Below are positions 48,795-60,425 of a stretch of 64,000 nucleotides of DNA, piece after piece; position 1 is the first letter of the stretch, and each line of letters begins with the position of its first letter. Made by a program: the position numbers and the translations under genes. Source of the stretch: Epiperipatus broadwayi (Eukaryota; Onychophora; Udeonychophora; Euonychophora; Peripatidae); NCBI GenBank assembly GCA_028023455.1, contig JAQFVV010000014.1, positions 2,915,336 to 2,979,335 of the forward strand, read 5' to 3'. The notes under the pieces are model-generated. The model made no database searches, was not told the DNA's origin, and saw only the letters and a list, made by a program, of their open reading frames with translations.

Positions 48795-49740
48795 CCTCCA
48801 TGGGGAAAAGAGAAATGAAACACCAATTTAACAATATTTTACATAATACACATGTATAATTAACACAAGCTTCATATTCAAACTATGTACTCATCAGTTT
48901 TATTTAGAGATTTGATAGGCATCTGACAATTAACAGAATGAATAGTGATCTGCAATTCTGAGATAGATAAAGAATTAACACCACAGGATTATAAGTATAC
49001 AATTCACCATGAATGCCAAGAGGGCTGCCTTAATTTAGATACTATAATATACCATAACCTTTTATATGAAATAAAAATGCAAAAATCTTTGCAATGTCCT
49101 GCTCCTTTGAGTTTTAGGTACTGGAAAATACAAAACTATGTCCTTTTTTTCTTGGAGATTTAGAATCTGGGATCGTAGGAGACTACATTAACTGTACCAT
49201 GATAAACAATAAAAAATATGAAAATCTGAAAGAGGGTTGGAGCAATATCTGAGAAAGAACATACCATGGAGCTGCATGAAAACACTGAATTTCTCAAGCC
49301 AACAACAAAACTCCTTCCATCACTAAAACTGAGAGTACATCTAAACACATTTCAACAGTCAAAAATACAGTCTATTCTCCAAAATCATATTTTTTATTTA
49401 ATTCTAAATATGAACTTCTTAAATAGACATTAACCACTATTTTATAACTCATAATCATCAATACTCTGGTCACCTATATCATAGTAATACTTTAAAATTA
49501 ATTCTGCATAAAATGCGTATTTTTTCTTTCTCAGATGTCATTATATTTGACATCAAGGTGAGTGACAATTTTGTTGTAATGGCCACCAGTATTTGATAAT
49601 CATCAGCCCATAGTTGGGTAGCCATTTGTAACTGTATGGAGAATTTGTGGTGCCCATTGTTATGGGAAATCATCATCCCCAAATCAAAATATGAAATTAA
49701 ATATATGAATAAATATGAACAATGAATGAGCATGAGAGAT
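48795..49740. other. Non-repetitive-looking stretch, no gene recognised
   Basis: Two short frames face each other (48945-49163 plus, 49160-49348 minus). Base composition is slightly richer than the surroundings, but no domain or start context supports either as a gene. Confidence 0.4.
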
Positions 49741-49744
49741 GAAT

Positions 49745-50103
49745 ACAGAACTAACTATAAATTCACCAGCATTACACAAAAGTAATAATCATTCATCATC
49801 ATGAATGATTAATAATAAAAATGTATCTACGGTCAGTCTTGTGACTGGATTTAAAAATGGGTCTACTATAGACCAGGATAATTATTTAGTCTTTGCCAAA
49901 CTTAGAGCAACAACAACTAAAATAATAATACTGGGATATTAAAATATGCTGATCATCATCAATGCTCTGGTCACATACTGCCATTAATGTACTGGCTAAC
50001 TGTAAACTTAATTTTTAAATAAATAATTAAAATGAAATGTAGTGCTTGGACTTTAAAGATTTCCCTTTTGTGCCATCCAGCATCATCATCTGGATGTCCA
50101 TGA
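49745..50103 (-). repeat. Dispersed repeat R2, copy b
   Basis: Reverse-oriented partner of 31608-32095, with the same order of landmarks on the minus strand. A partial third match (CTCTGGTCAC) lies at about 49452-49475. Confidence 0.8.
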
Positions 50104-50649
50104 TACTAAACATAAACCTTTTTATAACATATTGTTATGCATGAATCCAGATGAGAGAGCAAAAAGCTCTATAACTGTTATTTTGAACAAGACATATCAT
50201 ACAACATATAATAATTTATCATATTTTTGAGAGTTAAATAAATTTACTGGAACAATTTAAACAATGAAATATAAATTTATTAATAACACTGAAGTTAATG
50301 TTGGTAGAATATGATTATGCATACAAATTAAGTCTTCTGATTTTGATTAAGCCATCACATTGTGATTTATAAATACCTCATAATAGATTTATGTAAAACA
50401 TATCTAAATATAAGCAATTAGATGTATGATATAATATTTTATGAACATATTTGAATTGTCATAAACCTATAAATGCAATTCATTTTATAATACATAATTA
50501 ATGACTAATTTAACATATATGTGTATGTACATAGTAATATGTGCCACATGGAAATGTGTGCACACATTGGCATTTATAAAAAATAAACCTAATAAACCAT
50601 ATATTTTCTCAATATACAATTAATTCAATCTTGAAAATATACATAAAAT

Positions 50650-50830
50650 TCATATATATATATATATATATATATATTGTAACCAAAAAGTCTATTGGGC
50701 TGACCATGTTGTGGCGCCAAAGACTGTAACCAAAATCTGGAGCACATGTGGTGAACATAAGTAATCAAACCTATCACATTGCATGCGAAAAACTGTAACT
50801 GAAAAGTCTGATCACATCACAACAAACAAA
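50650..50830 (+). repeat. TA microsatellite followed by three TGTAACnnAAAAnTCTG blocks
   Basis: (TA)n at 50653-50677 leads into TTGTAACCAAAAAGTCT. Related blocks follow at about 50726 (CTGTAACCAAAATCTG) and 50791 (CTGTAACTGAAAAGTCTG), spaced 50-65 bp. Confidence 0.6.
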
Positions 50831-53800
50831 ATTAATGATATAACATGAAATTGTTATAATCTAATCTTATCACAGCCAGGGTACACTGCGAAGACCCATC
50901 ATAGCAGTATGTGAAAGTCCATTAGACAAATTATAAGTATGTAATTTTATTATTCTTCAAAACTTTAATCTGCGATTTTTCATTGCATGAGACTTTATGG
51001 CTGACCATGGACAAAATAATATGATTTGTGGAACTACTAAAGATTATTCTTTAAAAGTGACATATATGGTTTTGGTACAAATGCTAGTCTAGGTATGAGC
51101 TTTGCAATAATAATAAGCATGGAAAACTTGGGTTCTTTTCTTATAAACTTAAATTTATAATTTAATAAATAGCAGTGAGACTCTTGTTATATTGATGAAG
51201 AACAATTATAACATTAAGCAAATAAATTCAATCATATCATTACATGGTAAATTTGTTTATAAGTTTATAAAATCAGTCAATTTTGTATCATGTATTAGAA
51301 TCAAGAATGCAAAGCTAAAGTGATGGAAAAGGCAAATGGGATTTTATTGTACCCTACACGTTATAAATTATCAAGGACAAAAGCATTCAAATGTTTTCTC
51401 AGAATATTACTAAGACTCTTATGTCATACTGACAACAATATGTACTCCAATGTATGCTCTATTCAAGATATAGGATTTCTGTTTTTGTGAATGACAAATA
51501 GCAATGGCTCAGTAAATTTAATTATAAATTAATATTTAATTACAATTTTATGATTAACAAATAATTGATGTAAGATGTTTAATATAATAAACAGATACAT
51601 AAATAAACAAGTAAATAAAATAAATAAATAAAATATCATTTCATTTGTTTACTTCACTAAATATACCATAGACATAGTTTTATAAAAGCCTAATCATACA
51701 TTTTATTATAATTTGATCTAATTTCTGCCTTGAGGAAACTATACTGAAATTCAACATCAAATCATGAAATACCCAATGTGTCAGTTCTAGAACTAATAAA
51801 CTTATACTATAAACCTATAATAATATAATAAATAATATTACATTTGCAGGAATTAGCTAAAATGCAATGCTAAACCAAGGTGAAAATTCAAACTTTAGTT
51901 CAAATAAAATATTAATTAACAAACAGTTAATCATTATGAGGATAACTTAGATAAGATGCCCTGCTACATTTTATGACTCAACTTATAAGTTATACCTATA
52001 AATGGAAGAAGATGATTTTAGCATAATAATACAAAATACTTTGCCCAAACTTACATTTATGAAGTAAAATGATATTCCTGTGGATGCATTCATCTACACA
52101 TAGGAATGATACAACACTGAAAGCCCTGTGGGTTTATACACCACCATGAAACAAGAAATATAATTACACAATTTTGTGAATTAACCACCAGTGCAGGAAT
52201 GAGTGTAAAAATACAGATAGTGGCAACTAATTAATCTGTGGATTAACCACCAGCACAGACTAATGCCATTTAACATTGTAAAGCAATATTAATATTTACT
52301 TCATATTTAAAGTGCAAAAATCATCCTCCTCAATTATTCTGACAGTTCAGAAAAATATCAGCATTTTAGCAGATGTGGGTTCATACATAATGAAAAGTGT
52401 TTCAATAATAAGGACAACTAATATACTGATTTATCTTGCTTAAAATATAAGCATAGTAACAATGTAATATAAGTGACATGAGTATAGGAACAGAACTCTG
52501 GAAAAACTCATAAGACACTTCATAAGAGGTTGACATACACCATAAATTTATTAGTAATTCTCAAGCTTTTTGCAAGCACTATTTCATCCAATAATAATTT
52601 TATTCAATCCCATGAATTTAATTTAAACATAGTAAAAGTATAAATCATTAATCTCACATATAAGTTCATATAACAATAAAAATTAAAATTAATTCACTCT
52701 TACTTAAATACATAAATAAAAGTGTACAACATTTTTAGAATATTAAATATTATCCGTGAAATCAATATAAAATTTCTTGAACAATAAATACACATTACAC
52801 AAAGTAATAATTATAAATTATAGACAAATTCCATAGATGTGATTATATCCATTCTAGTTATTATGAGTACTTTTAAATTAATGAATTTTACATGGCTCCA
52901 TGAATATGAGATAATTCCAAAAACATGACATGTAGAGTTTAAATGAAAATGTTCTTCATAAGTTATTAAATTCTACATTTTTATATAGCATTGTTTCAAG
53001 TTTATGATATCCAGGCTATATTAATTTGTCTATCCACATTTAAATCTAGGAATAACAATCAGAACAGAATAATTTAACAAATCAACATTGGCGATAGAAA
53101 TCAGAAAGTAGTGTTAGTTAATCGTTTAAAGGCTGTTATTATTGTTCAAATAGTAAACAAATTAAATAGTAAATACATTACTGGCAATATACGTTCAGAT
53201 AAGATAATCAATTCTTCATTATTTAACTGATATGTAGAAATATTAAAGTGGGTTTCAATAAAATTTAACATTTAAATTTGATTTTAAACCTCTTCTTTTT
53301 AAAAAATAAAGTGTCATATTCAAAAAATTTCTCTAATTAAAATATTTAATGTTGCCAATTTGTATGTAATAAAATATTCCAAAACATACTGACTTCTGCT
53401 ATTAATTCTACTTTTAAAGTTAAGCGTTCTGACATATTCCAAATGTAGATATTGAGAAAATTATTAGCGATTTGATCCATTTGGCTGGCAGACTTGAACA
53501 GACCCCTTAAATTTAGCACCTCATACTATTATTAAATATCACCATTTTAGGTTTAAATTTGTATGAGAATTTTTGGTTAATCTATTTGCTTATTAATTAT
53601 TTTTTAAAAGTATGCTTAACATATTTTGCTTATATTTTATTCTTACACCATTTTTTTAATAATAATATGAACAAACGCTGTCTTTCACTGAAACGCACAT
53701 GTGTATTTATTATACTTTTATCTAATAATTAAAATTAGTTAAACAAATGGCTTTTGAATTAAATGAAAATAATTTCTAAGATTATTTTAAATAAATAAGA

Positions 53801-53970
53801 AATATTATTTTTAATCACATTTTACTAAATTTGATGTGTGCTGTTGATTTCTTACAGGTTAAACATATTTGACCCAAATCAGTGGATGGAAAAGAACCAT
53901 TTTAAATACATTAAAATAATACAGGCAATAAGCAAGGAAAATACTACATATTCTTACCAATAAATTATTT
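50830..53970. other. AT-rich stretch, nothing recognised
   Basis: A minor internal repeat lies at 52180-52255 (GTGAATTAACCACCAGTGCA and GTGGATTAACCACCAGCACA). No gene was seen. Confidence 0.5.
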
Positions 53971-53977
53971 TGAATGC

Positions 53978-54089
53978 AAGTAAATAGTCTGTTCAGAATG
54001 CAAACCAAGGCAATCATATCACCAAGAAGATAGAGAAATTTTTAAATCAGTTCTATCAATGTCTATATTTTACACTAAAATATAAGGTT

Positions 54090-54129
<40 letters not shown>

Positions 54130-54157
54130 TATAAGTAAATAGTCTGTTCAGAATGCA
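53978..54157 (+). repeat. 25-bp direct repeat around a TA-ended insert
   Basis: The same 25 bases (starting AAGTAAATAGTCTG, ending GAATGCA) lie at 53978-54002 and 54133-54157. Between them are 130 bp ending GGTTACAA(TA)n. This could be a target duplication flanking an insertion or a slippage duplication. Confidence 0.6.
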
Positions 54158-55172
54158 CTCCTATGTGCTATATAATAATTTAAGTTAACATGTTCAGATT
54201 GTCATAGACTTATATAAAAAAATTCACTTTGTTTTTAATAATGCATAAATGCACACATGTGTGTGTATATATAAAAAATAGTATGAATCAAAGTTCTTAA
54301 TTCATTCATTTCTAATGGTAAAAAAAATTATCATGATATTCAATTTGGCAAGTTTTTTCTCTTGATTAATTATAAATGGCTTTAAAAATACTCTAGCAAG
54401 TTCTTTTGTTCAGTATAGAAAGATTTTTGGAGTTTACTTTTTTTTTTTTAATTTCAAAATAAAATTGTCATTCTAAGTAAAGTTTCATTCAAAATTTAGA
54501 TCCTTATGGCCTCATTTTCAATATTCAAAAAAATTGCAGAGTTTTGTTTCACTCTTTTTTCCTTAACAGCATCATGAACATATAATCTTCTTGACCCAAA
54601 TGTTATTTATTTTTTTATTACTTGATTTACTTGATAAAAATCATTTACTTTTAGAATTTGTTAATTTAGAAATTTTAACTGTCATTTTAAAGAAATTATT
54701 TAAAATAAATCACCATCTGTACATTTCATATATATGATGCAATATTTTTATCTGTCCTCTGTATATACGTAAAACAGTGTACATATGAACTACTTTGGCA
54801 AGCTGATGGAATCTCTGGGTAAGCTGGTCCCTTTTGAACAGTAGATTGGCTTATTATCATCTTCAGGAAATGTATAACCCAAATAACTGATAGCATTCAA
54901 TCAGCATTATTTGCTCTCTATCATTTGATGGCTTTCAAGAAAGCTAGCTGTCTAATACACATTATGGGTTATGGAGCACAGAAAAGCAGGTCCTTCACTT
55001 CCATGTGAATCCAAACATTACCATTGTGAACCTAGCATTGGCTGGATACATTGTCTCTTGACTTCAGAGTCATCATGCTGTCATAATCTTTAAAACTGTA
55101 AAACTCCTCTAAAAACTCTCCCTAATCTTTTTCCCCAACCTTTTTATAGTCAGGGTGGAATAAAAAAAACAC

Positions 55173-55181
55173 TAATTAAAA
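55173..55181 (+). repeat. Target site duplication, left
   Basis: TAATTAAAA, repeated at 60426-60434 and present once at 48406-48414 in the uninterrupted paralogue. Confidence 0.75.
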
Positions 55182-55184
55182 TAA

Positions 55185-55297
55185 TATATATTAAGGCTAC
55201 AATCTTAAAATTATGCACCAGAAAAAAGTGACAGTTACAGAGGTCCCTACTGTCATTTTTTCAGGTGCATAGTTTTAAGGTTGTAGCCTTAATATAT
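55185..55297. repeat. ~110-bp foldback at the left end of the insertion
   Basis: ATATATATTAAGGCTACAA at 55186 and AAAATTATGCACCAGAAAAAA are complemented by TTTTTTCAGGTGCATAGTTTT and TTGTAGCCTTAATATATA at 55257-55297. The loop is GTGACAGTTACAGAGGTCCC-like, itself with GACAGT/ACTGTC pairing. It then runs into (TA)n and the array. Confidence 0.85.
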
Positions 55298-55399
55298 ATA
55301 TATATATGTCCACAGATGGCGTCCTACCAAGACTGCCAATCAAGCGTGTTTTGTTTACATAAACGTCAGAGTAGTTAGTATTCACTATCTCTAACTATA

Positions 55400-55457
55400 A
55401 TTCCACTTTCAGATCATGATTTCAAGCTATTTGCTATCGTCAGTGAAAGACAGGAAT
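55400..55457 (-). ncRNA. Type I hammerhead ribozyme (large array, forward unit 1)
   Basis: Minus strand, in order: ATTCC (outer stem I), TGT, CTTTCA (inner stem I), CTGACGA (core; N7 is C), TAGCAAATAGCTT (stem II: AGC/GCT with loop AAATA and a U-U at the base), GAAA (core), stem III ATC-AT-GAT using the last core A, C (cleavage position), TGAAAG (inner stem I), T, GGAAT (outer stem I). Stem I totals 11 pairs with an asymmetric internal loop, typical of natural type I hammerheads. Stem III is very short, as in forms thought to work as dimers. The U-U at the base of stem II is the main deviation from consensus. Self-cleavage would release monomers of about 410-420 nt. Confidence 0.85.
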
Positions 55458-55815
55458 AAAGAAACTAGATCTGAATACAAACTCTGAGCGTTTATGAAAC
55501 AATTTCTATTCAGCTTGCAAGCGTGAATTTTTTAGACACGTAATGTCTTCAAACTCAGCATAGCAAACCAGATAGCTACATGGGTCTGATCTCAGTTCAG
55601 CATCACCACATAGTAGAAGCCTCTGCAATCTATATCATTGCAAGAAAGACCTCAAAGGTACATTTATGATAAACAAAAATGCAAGTTAAAAAAAAAAAAA
55701 AACTTGCTAACGCTTGTATTTATGTCCACAGATGGCGTCCTACCAAGACTGCCAATCAAGCGTGTTTTGTTTACATAAACGTCAGAGTAGTTAGTATTCA
55801 CTATCTCTAACTATA

Positions 55816-55873
55816 ATTCCACTTTCAGATCATGATTTCAAGCTATTTGCTATCGTCAGTGAAAGACAGGAAT
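55816..55873 (-). ncRNA. Type I hammerhead (forward unit 2)
   Basis: Sequence identical to the unit 1 motif. Confidence 0.85.
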
Positions 55874-56232
55874 AAAGAAACTAGATCTGAATACAAACTC
55901 TGAGCGTTTATGAAACAATTTCTATTCAGCTTGCAAGCGTGAATTTTTTAGACACGTAATGTCTTCAAACTCAGCATAGCAAACCAGATAGCTACATGGG
56001 TCTGATCTCAGTTCAGCATCACCACATAGTAGAAGCCTCTGCAATCTATATCATTGCAAGAAAGACCTCAAAGGTACATTTATGATAAACAAAAATGCAA
56101 GTTAAAAAAAAAAAAAAAACTTGCTAACGCTTGTATTTATGTCCACAGATGGCGTCCTACCAAGACTGCCAATCAAGCGTGTTTTGTTTACATAAACGTC
56201 AGAGTAGTTAGTATTCACTATCTCTAACTATA

Positions 56233-56290
56233 ATTCCACTTTCAGATCATGATTTCAAGCTATTTGCTATCGTCAGTGAAAGACAGGAAT
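56233..56290 (-). ncRNA. Type I hammerhead (forward unit 3)
   Basis: Sequence identical to the unit 1 motif. Confidence 0.85.
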
Positions 56291-56645
56291 AAAGAAACTA
56301 GATCTGAATACAAACTCTGAGCGTTTATGAAACAATTTCTATTCAGCTTGCAAGCGTGAATTTTTTAGACACGTAATGTCTTCAAACTCAGCATAGCAAA
56401 CCAGATAGCTACATGGGTCTGATCTCAGTTCAGCATCACCACATAGTAGAAGCCTCTGCAATCTATATCATTGCAAGAAAGACCTCAAAGGTACATTTAT
56501 GATAAACAAAAATGCAAGTTAAAAAAAAAAAACTTGCTAACGCTTGTATTTATGTCCACAGATGGCGTCCTACCAAGACTGCCAATCAAGCGTGTTTTGT
56601 TTACATAAACGTCAGAGTAGTTAGTATTCACTATCTCTAACTATA

Positions 56646-56703
56646 ATTCCACTTTCAGATCATGATTTCAAGCTATTTGCTATCGTCAGTGAAAGACAGG
56701 AAT
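56646..56703 (-). ncRNA. Type I hammerhead (forward unit 4)
   Basis: Sequence identical to the unit 1 motif. Confidence 0.85.
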
Positions 56704-57062
56704 AAAGAAACTAGATCTGAATACAAACTCTGAGCGTTTATGAAACAATTTCTATTCAGCTTGCAAGCGTGAATTTTTTAGACACGTAATGTCTTCAAAC
56801 TCAGCATAGCAAACCAGATAGCTACATGGGTCTGATCTCAGTTCAGCATCACCACATAGTAGAAGCCTCTGCAATCTATATCATTGCAAGAAAGACCTCA
56901 AAGGTACATTTATGATAAACAAAAATGCAAGTTAAAAAAAAAAAAAAACTTGCTAACGCTTGTATTTATATCCACAGATGGCGTCCTACCAAGACTGCCA
57001 ATCAAGCGTGTTTTGTTTACATAAACGTCAGAGTAGTTAGTCTTTCACTATCTCTAACTATA

Positions 57063-57120
57063 ATTCCACTTTCAGATCATGATTTCAAGCTATTTGCTAT
57101 CGTCAGTGAAAGACAGGAAT
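57063..57120 (-). ncRNA. Type I hammerhead (forward unit 5)
   Basis: The motif is unchanged, although this unit has a private 1-bp insertion just outside it (GTTAGTCTTTCAC for GTTAGTATTCAC). Confidence 0.85.
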
Positions 57121-57481
57121 AAAGAAACTAGATCTGAATACAAACTCTGAGCGTTTATGAAACAATTTCTATTCAGCTTGCAAGCGTGAATTTTTTAGAC
57201 ACGTAATGTCTTCAAACTCAGCATAGCAAACCAGATAGCTACATGGGTCTGATCTCAGTTCAGCATCACCACATAGTAGAAGCCTCTGCAATCTATATCA
57301 TTGCAAGAAAGACCTCAAAGGTACATTTATGATAAACAAAAATGCAAGTTAAAAAAAAAAAAAAAAAACTTGCTAACGCTTGTATTTATGTCCACAGATG
57401 GCGTCCTACCAAGACTGCCAATCAAGCGTGTTTTGTTTACATAAATGTCAGAGTAGTTAGTATTCACTATCTCTAACTATA

Positions 57482-57539
57482 ATTCCACTTTCAGATCATG
57501 ATTTCAAGCTATTTGCTATCGTCAGTGAAAGACAGGAAT
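57482..57539 (-). ncRNA. Type I hammerhead (forward unit 6)
   Basis: The motif is unchanged; the unit has one private substitution upstream (AAATGTCAG for AAACGTCAG). Confidence 0.85.
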
Positions 57540-57898
57540 AAAGAAACTAGATCTGAATACAAACTCTGAGCGTTTATGAAACAATTTCTATTCAGCTTGC
57601 AAGCGTGAATTTTTTAGACACGTAATGTCTTCAAACTCAGCATAGCAAACCAGATAGCTACATGGGTCTGATCTCAGTTCAGCATCACCACATAGTAGAA
57701 GCCTCTGCAATCTATATCATTGCAAGAAAGACCTCAAAGGTACATTTATGATAAACAAAAATGCAAGTTAAAAAAAAAAAAAAAACTTGCTAACGCTTGT
57801 ATTTATGTCCACAGATGGCGTCCTACCAAGACTGCCAATCAAGCGTGTTTTGTTTACATAAACGTCAGAGTAGTTAGTATTCACTATCTCTAACTATA

Positions 57899-57956
57899 AT
57901 TCCACTTTCAGATCATGATTTCAAGCTATTTGCTATCGTCAGTGAAAGACAGGAAT
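57899..57956 (-). ncRNA. Type I hammerhead (forward unit 7)
   Basis: The motif is unchanged; the unit has a private CACGCAATG elsewhere. Confidence 0.85.
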
Positions 57957-58308
57957 AAAGAAACTAGATCTGAATACAAACTCTGAGCGTTTATGAAACA
58001 ATTTCTATTCAGCTTGCAAGCGTGAATTTTTTAGACACGCAATGTCTTCAAACTCAGCATAGCAAACCAGATAGCTACATGGGTCTGATCTCAGTTCAGC
58101 ATCACCACATAGTAGAAGCCTCTGCAATCTATATCATTGCAAGAAAGACCTCAAAGGTACATTTATGATAAACAAAAATGCAAGTTAAAAAAAAACTTGC
58201 TAACGCTTGTATTTATGTCCACAGATGGCGTCCTACCAAGACTGCCAATCAAGCGTGTTTTGTTTACATAAACGTCAGAGTAGTTAGTATTCACTATCTC
58301 TAACTATA

Positions 58309-58366
58309 ATTCCACTTTCAGATCATGATTTCAAGCTATTTGCTATCGTCAGTGAAAGACAGGAAT
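58309..58366 (-). ncRNA. Type I hammerhead (forward unit 8)
   Basis: Sequence identical to the unit 1 motif. Confidence 0.85.
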
Positions 58367-58720
58367 AAAGAAACTAGATCTGAATACAAACTCTGAGCGT
58401 TTATGAAACAATTTCTATTCAGCTTGCAAGCGTGAATTTTTTAGACACGTAATGTCTTCAAACTCAGCATAGCAAACCAGATAGCTACATGGGTCTGATC
58501 TCAGTTCAGCATCACCACATAGTAGAAGCCTCTGCAATCTATATCATTGCAAGAAAGACCTCAAAGGTACATTTATGATAAACAAAAATGCAAGTTAAAA
58601 AAAAAAACTTGCTAACGCTTGTATTTATGTCCACAGATGGCGTCCTACCAAGACTGCCAATCAAGCGTGTTTTGTTTACATAAACGTCAGAGTAGTTAGT
58701 ATTCACTATCTCTAACTATA

Positions 58721-58778
58721 ATTCCACTTTCAGATCATGATTTCAAGCTATTTGCTATCGTCAGTGAAAGACAGGAAT
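58721..58778 (-). ncRNA. Type I hammerhead (forward unit 9, last before the inversion)
   Basis: Sequence identical to the unit 1 motif. In a folded palindrome of the whole array this copy would lie in the unpaired loop. Confidence 0.85.
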
Positions 58779-59004
58779 AAAGAAACTAGATCTGAATACA
58801 AACTCTGAGCGTTTATGAAACAATTTCTATTCAGCTTGCAAGCGTGAATTTTTTAGACACGTAATGTCTTCAAACTCAGCATAGCAAACCAGATAGCTAC
58901 ATGGGTCTGATCTCAGTTCAGCATCACCACATAGTAGAAGCCTCTGCAATCTATATCATTGCAAGAAAGACCTCAAAGGTACATTTATGATAAACAAAAA
59001 TGCA

Positions 59005-59040
59005 AGTTAAAAAACTTGATTGGCAGTCTTGGTAGGACGC
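59005..59040. other. Inversion junction of the large array
   Basis: Forward sequence GCAAGTTAAAAAACTTG continues as GATTGGCAGTCTTGG, which belongs to the opposite strand of the unit. The four bases CTTG (59015-59018) are common to both partners: AAACTTGCTAACG on one side and CGCTTGATTGG on the other. The A tract is only six bases here, the shortest in the array. Confidence 0.85.
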
Positions 59041-59316
59041 CATCTGTGGACATAAATACAAGCGTTAGCAAGTTTTGTTTTTTTTTAACTTGCATTTTTG
59101 TTTATCATAAATGTACCTTTGAGGTCTTTCTTGCAATGATATAGATTGCAGAGGCTTCTACTATGTGGTGATGCTGAACTGAGATCAGACCCATGTAGCT
59201 ATCTGGTTTGCTATGCTGAGTTTGAAGACATTACGTGTCTAAAAAATTCACGCTTGCAAGCTGAATAGAAATTGTTTCATAAACGCTCAGAGTTTGTATT
59301 CAGATCTAGTTTCTTT

Positions 59317-59374
59317 ATTCCTGTCTTTCACTGACGATAGCAAATAGCTTGAAATCATGATCTGAAAGTGGAAT
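59317..59374 (+). ncRNA. Type I hammerhead (inverted unit 1)
   Basis: Plus-strand copy: ATTCC 59317, CTTTCA 59325-59330, CTGACGA 59331-59337, GAAA 59351-59354, predicted cleavage between 59362 and 59363, TGAAAG 59363-59368, GGAAT 59370-59374. Confidence 0.85.
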
Positions 59375-59734
59375 TATAGTTAGAGATAGTGAATACTAAC
59401 TACTCTGACGTTTATGTAAACAAAACACGCTTGATTGGCAGTCTTGGTAGGACGCCATCTGTGGACATAAATACAAGCGTTAGCAAGTTTTTTTTTTTTT
59501 TTTTAACTTGCATTTTTGTTTATCATAAATGTACCTTTGAGGTCTTTCTTGCAATGATATAGATTGCAGAGGCTTCTACTATGTGGTGATGCTGAACTGA
59601 GATCAGACCCATGTAGCTATCTGGTTTGCTATGCTGAGTTTGAAGACATTACGTGTCTAAAAAATTCACGCTTGCAAGCTGAATAGAAATTGTTTCATAA
59701 ACGCTCAGAGTTTGTATTCAGATCTAGTTTCTTT

Positions 59735-59792
59735 ATTCCTGTCTTTCACTGACGATAGCAAATAGCTTGAAATCATGATCTGAAAGTGGAAT
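59735..59792 (+). ncRNA. Type I hammerhead (inverted unit 2)
   Basis: Sequence identical to inverted unit 1. Confidence 0.85.
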
Positions 59793-60148
59793 TATAGTTA
59801 GAGATAGTGAATACTAACTACTCTGACGTTTATGTAAACAAAACACGCTTGATTGGCAGTCTTGGTAGGACGCCATCTGTGGACATAAATACAAGCGTTA
59901 GCAAGTTTTTTTTTTTTTAACTTGCATTTTTGTTTATCATAAATGTACCTTTGAGGTCTTTCTTGCAATGATATAGATTGCAGAGGCTTCTACTATGTGG
60001 TGATGCTGAACTGAGATCAGACCCATGTAGCTATCTGGTTTGCTATGCTGAGTTTGAAGACATTACGTGTCTAAAAAATTCACGCTTGCAAGCTGAATAG
60101 AAATTGTTTCATAAACGCTCAGAGTTTGTATTCAGATCTAGTTTCTTT

Positions 60149-60206
60149 ATTCCTGTCTTTCACTGACGATAGCAAATAGCTTGAAATCATGATCTGAAAG
60201 TGGAAT
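60149..60206 (+). ncRNA. Type I hammerhead (inverted unit 3)
   Basis: Sequence identical to inverted unit 1. The array ends about 150 bp further on. Confidence 0.85.
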
Positions 60207-60425
60207 TATAGTTAGAGATAGTGAATACTAACTACTCTGACGTTTATGTAAACAAAACACGCTTGATTGGCAGTCTTGGTAGGACGCCATCTGTGGACAT
60301 AAATACAAGCGTTAGCAAGTTTTTTGTTTTTTTTTTTAACTTGCATTTTTGTTTATCATATATATATATATATATATTACTTTAAGTAATGAGTATGCAC
60401 TTTATAAATATAATTATTACAATTG

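Larger units (their letters stand above)
55311..60357. repeat. Large hammerhead-bearing tandem array with internal inversion (retrozyme-like)
   Basis: The landmark GATGGCGTCC occurs at 55315, 55731, 56148, 56561, 56977, 57397, 57814, 58224 and 58636; its complement (GACGCCATC) occurs at 59036, 59451, 59869 and 60283. Periods vary from 410 to 420, but every unit is exactly 401 bp (402 in unit 5) once its A or T tract is removed. The tract is bracketed by GCAAGTT and AACTTGC, which are complementary. Units are almost identical, implying recent amplification or homogenisation. Both outer ends are (TA)n. A type I hammerhead lies in every full unit, 12 in all. No protein is encoded. Confidence 0.92.

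Noticed and set aside
55311-60357. Array considered as a CRISPR-like or protein-repeat locus
   Set aside because: Units are ~416 bp, essentially identical and spacer-free, in a eukaryotic context, with an inversion and a ribozyme core; neither interpretation fits.
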